Below, piece by piece: positions 34,474 through 38,453 of a DNA stretch of 38,453 nucleotides (its first letter is position 1; the number at the start of each line of letters is the position of its first letter). The position numbers and the translations under genes are program-made. Below the pieces are notes generated by a model that saw only the letters and a list, made by a program, of their open reading frames with translations, ran no database searches and was not told the origin of the DNA. This DNA is from an uncultured Erysipelotrichaceae bacterium (GTDB taxonomy: Bacteria > Bacillota_I > Bacilli_A > Erysipelotrichales > Erysipelotrichaceae), in contig CACXDM010000016.1 of NCBI GenBank assembly GCA_902766435.1, forward strand, positions 1-38,453, written 5' to 3'.

Positions 34474-35342
34474 TATCTGCCTCCCGACGCCAGTCCCTTT
34501 TTCAGCAGAACATCATCCATGACAAGAGCGGGACGGAGTGTTTCGTTCTTCTTTCCCGGCATCCTGTCAAACCAGTTTCTGTGCTCATCCGTATAATCCA
34601 CAGCTTCAATTCCTCTTGCATGAAGGAAAAACTTCACATCGGAAAGAATCGTTGAAGATGCTGTATTCTCCTGATCGGCATAAGCCTCTTCGAGGATTCT
34701 CGCAAAGAGACCGATTGTCTTGTCATCAAGACCTGCCTGTGTATCATGACGCTCTTTTCTGACTGCTCTTTCTTCCGTGCCGCGGACATCTTCGAGGATC
34801 TGATCAAGCGTAACCACCGTCATCAGCAGTGAACGGTATATCCGGTTCAGATCCGGCATTGTCTCCGTGGAAATATCATCATCCGTTTCCGCCGCAGTCT
34901 TTTTCATCATCCTGCCGGCAAGAAGCAGAAGAACTCCTCCCGCGGCCGTCAGACAGATGATCGGATAGATATTCTGCGGGTTCGTATGATTGTTCGCATA
35001 CAGAAGGACCATGACCGCAAATACGGCAGTCAGACCTCCTCCGAGCAGAAACGGAAAGGATTTCGGTCTCCTGGCGCTGAGGGACCTTCCTACAGCCGAC
35101 TTGCGGTAAACCTTTGTCTCCCCTTCGGTATCGGCCAGATTCAAAGACGGCTTGACTGCCTTGATCAGCCGTGATGCCTCTTCCTTTACCAGATCACTTG
35201 GTTCAGCTTCATTGTACGTATAGAGAATTCTTCCGAGCTCATCTTCACATACCCGGATTACCTCCTGCCGGCTATTGGCAGCAGAAGCATTCTGCAGAAA
35301 ACGTTCTTTATCATTCTCCAGTATTGTCTGTAAACTTGTCAT
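34473..35342 (-). CDS. Two-TM protein, partner of the Hsp70-like ATPase
   Basis: A 289-residue protein I do not recognise. An N-terminal helical region (1-95) ends with an Arg/Lys-rich patch (SLSARRPKSFPF). Two membrane helices follow (~96-117 and ~125-143), then a cytosolic C-terminal domain (~150-289), mostly helical, ending basic. Both soluble parts should face the cytosol, close to the membrane-anchored ATPase encoded next. GGAG lies seven bases before the start, and TATGAT (complement of 35364-35369) is the likely -10 box. Because of the one-base overlap with the ATPase gene it may be an obligate subunit, adaptor or exchange factor. That is inference from context only. Confidence 0.75.
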   Translation of the reverse strand: MTSLQTILENDKERFLQNASAANSRQEVIRVCEDELGRILYTYNEAEPSDLVKEEASRLIKAVKPSLNLADTEGETKVYRKSAVGRSLSARRPKSFPFLLGGGLTAVFAVMVLLYANNHTNPQNIYPIICLTAAGGVLLLLAGRMMKKTAAETDDDISTETMPDLNRIYRSLLMTVVTLDQILEDVRGTEERAVRKERHDTQAGLDDKTIGLFARILEEAYADQENTASSTILSDVKFFLHARGIEAVDYTDEHRNWFDRMPGKKNETLRPALVMDDVLLKKGLASGGR

Positions 35343-35363
35343 TTGCTTTCTCCGCTTTCCATA

Positions 35364-35430
35364 ATCATATCACATCGTACCGAATACAGCCGCTTTTCCC
35401 ATACCGTAACACTTAAAGGACTGCTATAAT
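35364..35430. promoter_or_regulatory. Divergent promoters between Hsp70-like operon and FG/Q-rich gene
   Basis: TATGAT on the minus strand (complement of 35364-35369) serves the two-TM/Hsp70-like operon. TGC-TATAAT at 35422-35430 is an extended -10 element for the FG/Q-rich gene. The 119-base shared spacer would allow joint regulation. Confidence 0.5.
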
Positions 35431-35461
35431 AATTACAATCAAATCGGAGGGATTTACGAAA

Positions 35462-36379
35462 ATGACAAATAATAAGATCTTTTCTGCTCTGCGCGAAAAG
35501 CCTGAACTGATGGCAGCGCTGCTTGCCGCAAAGAAAGCAATTCCGGAAAGAGGAGCTGCCGAAACGGAACAGGATAAGTTCATCCGTTCCCTGCTTGGCA
35601 ATGCCGCTTCAAAGGAAGAAGTTTCTTCCGCTGCCGATGACATCGACAGAAACCCGGTCATGCAGCTGTTCCTGCAGTCTGACGGTCTTCTTGATCCGAA
35701 GGAACTGATGGATTATGTCGGCGACTTCTCCGGCGACAAGGCAAACCCGAATCAAAACGCAGCTGTCAAGGCACTGTTTGACGGCAAGCTCAGCATCAAG
35801 GAAATCCTGCTGCTGATCGCTCTGTTCAAACTGTTCAAGGGCAAGACACAGCAGACAACAACACAGTCTTCCGGAAACTCACTGCTTAACACTCTGCTTG
35901 GCGGTGGGCAGACACAGACCACTTCCGGCAACTCACTGTTCGGACTGGCTCAGCCGCAGCAGACACAGCAGTCTCAGCAGACACAGAGCCTCAACAACAT
36001 CCTGAATTCCCTGCTCGGCGGACAGACACAGACTACTTCCGGCAATTCACTGTTCGGAATTGGACAGCCTCAGCAGCAGACACAGCCTTCCTACAGCCTG
36101 TTCGGCAATCTGTTCTCCTCCGCTCTTGGCGGACAGCAGACACAGACCACTTCCTCAGGCAGCTCACTGTTCGGACTGGCCCAGCCCCAGCAGCAGACAC
36201 AGTCACAGAATATCTCTTCTGTTCTCAACTCTCTGCTTACAGGCAACACGGGAAACAATTCCCAGGCACAGCAGATCTACTCCCTGCTGAACAACTCTTC
36301 GAGCTCTGCCGTCAACAGCAACGGTACAGTCAACGTAAGCCAGCTGTTCAACATCGCAAGTCAGCTCCTCGGGAAATAA
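35462..36379 (+). CDS. Low-complexity FG/Q-rich repeat protein
   Basis: A 305-residue protein with no signal peptide. Residues 1-128 form a helical domain with the hydrophobic SIKEILLLIALFKLFKG near its end. From ~129 the sequence is almost only Q, T, S, G, N, L and F. Four SLFG motifs (158-161, 196-199, 212-215, 235-238) alternate with QPQQ tracts (164-167, 202-205, 241-244) and LLGG-type hydrophobic steps. It looks like FG-nucleoporin or prion-like domains, which phase-separate or assemble and are Hsp70 clients in eukaryotes. GGAGG precedes the start and a terminator follows. I know no named bacterial family with this pattern. A scaffold, adhesive or condensate role is inference. Confidence 0.8.
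   Translation: MTNNKIFSALREKPELMAALLAAKKAIPERGAAETEQDKFIRSLLGNAASKEEVSSAADDIDRNPVMQLFLQSDGLLDPKELMDYVGDFSGDKANPNQNAAVKALFDGKLSIKEILLLIALFKLFKGKTQQTTTQSSGNSLLNTLLGGGQTQTTSGNSLFGLAQPQQTQQSQQTQSLNNILNSLLGGQTQTTSGNSLFGIGQPQQQTQPSYSLFGNLFSSALGGQQTQTTSSGSSLFGLAQPQQQTQSQNISSVLNSLLTGNTGNNSQAQQIYSLLNNSSSSAVNSNGTVNVSQLFNIASQLLGK
35900..36202 (+). repeat. Three imperfect in-gene repeats (QTQTTSGNSLFG...QPQQ units)
   Basis: The units lie at 35900-35971, 36017-36085 and 36128-36202. Each encodes GG(G)QTQTTSGNSLFG followed by a GQPQQ- or AQPQQ-type tail, and the units are separated by 42-45 bases of less repetitive sequence. The nucleotide similarity (cagacacagac...tcactgttcgga) suggests recent duplication, so copy number may vary between strains. 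Confidence 0.8.
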
Positions 36380-36392
36380 CCTGAAGACACTG

Positions 36393-36425
36393 AAGGCTCC
36401 GGGTCACAGACCGGGAGCCTTTTTT
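36393..36425 (+). terminator. Intrinsic terminator
   Basis: The stem AAGGCTCCGGGT / ACCGGGAGCCTT (one mismatch) has a five-base loop and is followed by a run of T. It ends the FG/Q-rich gene. Confidence 0.9.
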
Positions 36426-36897
36426 ACTGGTTATTCTTCGCTTCAAGCCATCTGCGGTGGGAAGTCAGACGTCTGATTCTCATCGGAACAGGCTCTTCTT
36501 CAAAACGGATCCAGTTTGAATCCGTCTTACCGGATTTCCACAGTTCAATGGCATCTTCCGCGTCTTCCAGAAACGCCACGGGATCCATTAATCCATACAG
36601 CTTGGGCGGAATCACATACAGCGGATGCGTAAAGTTCTTTTCCACATCCTTTACCTTGTGAACAAGATGGGGACAAAGCATGGCAATGTCATAGTCATCC
36701 GCTTCCTCGATATCGATCAGCGTCATGGGATTTGATCTCCCGATTCTGTTTTCACGCATTTCCTTCACCAATGTGAAGGGACAGAAAATAAATTTAATCT
36801 TATCATCGATTCCTTTCAGCTTCGCATCCTTGTTCAGCTGGTTCATCAAAGCCGAGGATGAAAAACCTCCTCCGCAGCAGATCAGTGCTCTAATCAT
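36424..36897 (-). CDS. Orphan PTS EIIB-like protein
   Basis: A 157-residue protein whose N-terminus MIRALICCGGGFSSSALMNQ resembles the phospho-cysteine loop of PTS lactose/cellobiose-type EIIB domains. The later segments (YDIAMLCPHL, the PLYVIPPKLYGLMDP region) fit the same fold, and a basic C-terminal extension of ~40 residues ends it. EIIB normally passes phosphate to sugar, but no EIIA or EIIC is nearby, so it may be regulatory. I start at 36897, where GGAGG precedes the ATG; upstream ATGs lack a site. It overlaps the GNAT gene by eight bases. Confidence 0.75.
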   Translation of the reverse strand: MIRALICCGGGFSSSALMNQLNKDAKLKGIDDKIKFIFCPFTLVKEMRENRIGRSNPMTLIDIEEADDYDIAMLCPHLVHKVKDVEKNFTHPLYVIPPKLYGLMDPVAFLEDAEDAIELWKSGKTDSNWIRFEEEPVPMRIRRLTSHRRWLEAKNNQ

Positions 36898-37393
36898 CGT
36901 TCCTCCTGACTCGAAGATCATAATAATACGGGCATATATTCTCATAATGACCGTCTTTCATACGGAAACCGCCGGGTATCGTACCGAGCTGGCGGAAGCC
37001 GAGCCTCTCATACAGATGCCGGGCATGGATATTGGATTCCACAACCGCATTGAACTGCAGAACACCAAAACCGTATTCCTTTGCCTTTTCAATACAGTCA
37101 GTCACAAGCTTCTCACCGATATGCAGACCTCTTCTTCCTTTTTTCACGGCATAGCTGGCATTGCACAGATGACCGCATCTGCCGACATTATTGGGATGAA
37201 GGATATACAGTCCGGCGATGTTTCCGTCATCATCTTCAGCGCATCCCGTATACGTCTGCGCCGCAAAAAACTCTCTGCCGCTTTCCTCATCCAGCAGTTC
37301 TTCCTGCGGGAAGGCATTTCCCTCTTCCACAATTTCATTCCAGATTTCAATCATTGCCGGAATATCCTGTTCCGTATGTTTTCTGATCTTCAT
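36890..37393 (-). CDS. GNAT-family N-acetyltransferase
   Basis: A 167-residue acetyltransferase with the GNAT fold. The start MKIRKHTEQDIPAMIEIWNE is followed by a central Y-A-V strand and the acetyl-CoA pyrophosphate loop KKGRRGLHIGEKLV. The late signature ARHLYERLGFRQLGTIPGGF is typical of the phosphinothricin/YokL-type GNATs. AAGGAGG precedes the ATG. The stop overlaps the start of the downstream EIIB-like gene by eight bases. The substrate (amine, amino acid or protein N-terminus) is unknown. Confidence 0.93.
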   Translation of the reverse strand: MKIRKHTEQDIPAMIEIWNEIVEEGNAFPQEELLDEESGREFFAAQTYTGCAEDDDGNIAGLYILHPNNVGRCGHLCNASYAVKKGRRGLHIGEKLVTDCIEKAKEYGFGVLQFNAVVESNIHARHLYERLGFRQLGTIPGGFRMKDGHYENICPYYYDLRVRRNDD

Positions 37394-37437
37394 TGTTCCT
37401 CCTTAGTCTTTATGTTACCTGCTGTGAAGAATTAACG

Positions 37438-37466
37438 CAAAAGAAAACCATGCCCGCAGGCACGGT
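37438..37466 (-). terminator. Intrinsic terminator
   Basis: The stem ACCATGCC / GGCACGGT with loop CGCA is followed on the minus strand by TTTTCTTTT. It lies directly after the exchanger stop codon. Confidence 0.8.
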
Positions 37467-37468
37467 AA

Positions 37469-38434
37469 TCAGATCATAAACTGATAAACGGTAAACGCCG
37501 CATAGATGCATAACAGCAGGATACCCTGCCAGCGGTAGAGCTTCTCTTTGATCAGCGCCGGGAAACAGAGAATCGACATGACCGCAAGCATGACCGGAAT
37601 ATCCACTACAAGAGAGGAATTCATTCCCATGATCAGTTTTTCCGCCGGGATGGCAAACGGTGAAATCGTGATGGCTGTTCCGCTGACCAGAACCAAGTTG
37701 AAGAGATTTGCGCCGATGACATTACCCAGTGACAATGCGCCGTGTCCCTTCATCAGGGATGTAATCGCCGTGATCAGTTCCGGCAGTGAAGTACCTAATG
37801 CGACCATCGTGAGACCGATAACCGAACTCGGAACACCGAGTGCTTCGGCAATAATCGTTCCGTTTTCAACGAGGAAATTTGCCCCGAGAGCGATCGCAGC
37901 GGCACCGACTGCCAGAAGCAGCAGTTCCTTAGCCAGTGTGCTTTCAGGTTTTTCTTCTTCCTCCTCCGCCGGTTCTTCCGGCTGTTTTTTCATCTGGGCA
38001 ACGGAAATGAACATATAGACGACAAACATCACGAGCAGAAGGATACCGTGCCATCTCTGAAACACACCTGTTGTATAGGCAATGGAACAGTAGAAGGCAG
38101 CTGCCAGAAAGAATGCGGCCACCGGCAGACGAAGCGTATCCCGTTTGACACCGGCCGGCTTGATTGCGATTGTCAGGGCAGCAATCAGACTGGTATTGCA
38201 TATGATGGAACCGATCGCATTCCCGTAGGAAATACCTGAATTATGCTGAAGGGCAGCCTGAGCGGATACCATGACCTCGGGCAGAGTAGTTCCGATTGAG
38301 ACAACCGTTGCCCCGATCAGTATCTCAGGCAGATGAAATCTGTGGGCGATTCCGGTAGCGCCGTCAACGAACCAGTCACCGCCTTTGATCAGCAGAACAA
38401 AGCCGATCAAAAACAATAATACTGCAGTAAACAT
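37469..38434 (-). CDS. CaCA-family Na+(K+)/Ca2+ exchanger (YrbG-like)
   Basis: A 321-residue cation/Ca2+ antiporter with about ten hydrophobic helices in two inverted halves. The alpha-1 repeat reads GATVVSIGTTLPEVMVS and GNAIGSIICNT. The alpha-2 repeat reads GLTMVALGTSLPELITA and GNVIGANLFN, with the ion-coordinating acidic residues in place. A charged central cytosolic loop (QMKKQPEEPAEEEEEKPEST) separates the halves. It extrudes calcium in exchange for sodium and possibly potassium. GGAGG lies just before the start, and its own terminator follows. Confidence 0.94.
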   Translation of the reverse strand: MFTAVLLFLIGFVLLIKGGDWFVDGATGIAHRFHLPEILIGATVVSIGTTLPEVMVSAQAALQHNSGISYGNAIGSIICNTSLIAALTIAIKPAGVKRDTLRLPVAAFFLAAAFYCSIAYTTGVFQRWHGILLLVMFVVYMFISVAQMKKQPEEPAEEEEEKPESTLAKELLLLAVGAAAIALGANFLVENGTIIAEALGVPSSVIGLTMVALGTSLPELITAITSLMKGHGALSLGNVIGANLFNLVLVSGTAITISPFAIPAEKLIMGMNSSLVVDIPVMLAVMSILCFPALIKEKLYRWQGILLLCIYAAFTVYQFMI

Positions 38435-38453
38435 ATATAACCTCCGTAAAAAA

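Noticed and set aside
35900-36202. Repeat array considered as CRISPR or tandem non-coding repeat
   Set aside because: Repeats are imperfect, multiples of three in frame and continue an intact reading frame with a ribosome site and terminator. There are no uniform spacers.
35462-36379. FG-rich protein considered as a gene acquired from a eukaryote
   Set aside because: Codon use, ribosome site and terminator match the neighbouring genes, and the N-terminal domain is not nucleoporin-like. Low-complexity similarity alone does not show common descent.

Overview
The window looks like chromosomal DNA of a low-to-moderate GC member of the Bacillota. Erysipelotrichia-like gut anaerobes are my best guess, from gene style rather than any marker gene. 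Genes are densely packed, most have strong GGAGG-type ribosome binding sites, -10 boxes read TATAAT, and intrinsic terminators are plentiful. I see no rRNA, tRNA, IS element, phage or CRISPR array.

Layout. 1-4.1 kb: the 5' part of an aldo/keto reductase gene divergent from a LysR regulator, then a beta-CASP metallo-beta-lactamase ribonuclease gene followed by a small acidic secreted protein, and a TetR remnant. 4.1-9.4 kb (minus strand): a membrane-anchored glycerophosphodiester phosphodiesterase, an S41-like lipoprotein with a dockerin-like calcium loop, and a two-domain flavoprotein with an Isf-type cysteine cluster. 9.5-11.5 kb (plus): a TauE/SafE permease and a 3-hydroxyacyl-CoA dehydrogenase with a Rex-like operator. 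11.5-16.1 kb: a coupled RibD-like reductase/PhzF pair divergent from a PAP2 phosphatase, a metallophosphoesterase, and a lipoprotein zinc peptidase gene split by one in-frame TAA. 16.2-22.2 kb (minus): a three-gene ABC export operon (ATPase, FtsX-type permease, coiled-coil lipoprotein) behind a 22-bp palindromic operator, then an E2/CAT-fold protein lacking the canonical histidine. 22.3-24.9 kb (plus): a small unknown protein, a GH1 6-phospho-beta-glucosidase and a YcxB-like membrane protein. 24.9-32.5 kb (minus): gpmI, then two tandem paralogous MscS channels each carrying two large extracellular sensor-like regions.

32.6-36.4 kb holds the most unusual locus. A divergent, membrane-anchored Hsp70-like ATPase and a two-TM partner protein overlap by one base. 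Head-to-head with them is a 305-residue protein whose C-terminal half is a Q/T/S/G-rich low-complexity array with repeated SLFG and QPQQ motifs, resembling FG-nucleoporin or prion-like sequence. I propose that the three genes form a chaperone/client or scaffold system. 36.4-38.4 kb: an orphan PTS EIIB-like protein overlapping a GNAT acetyltransferase gene, and a CaCA-family Na+/Ca2+ exchanger.
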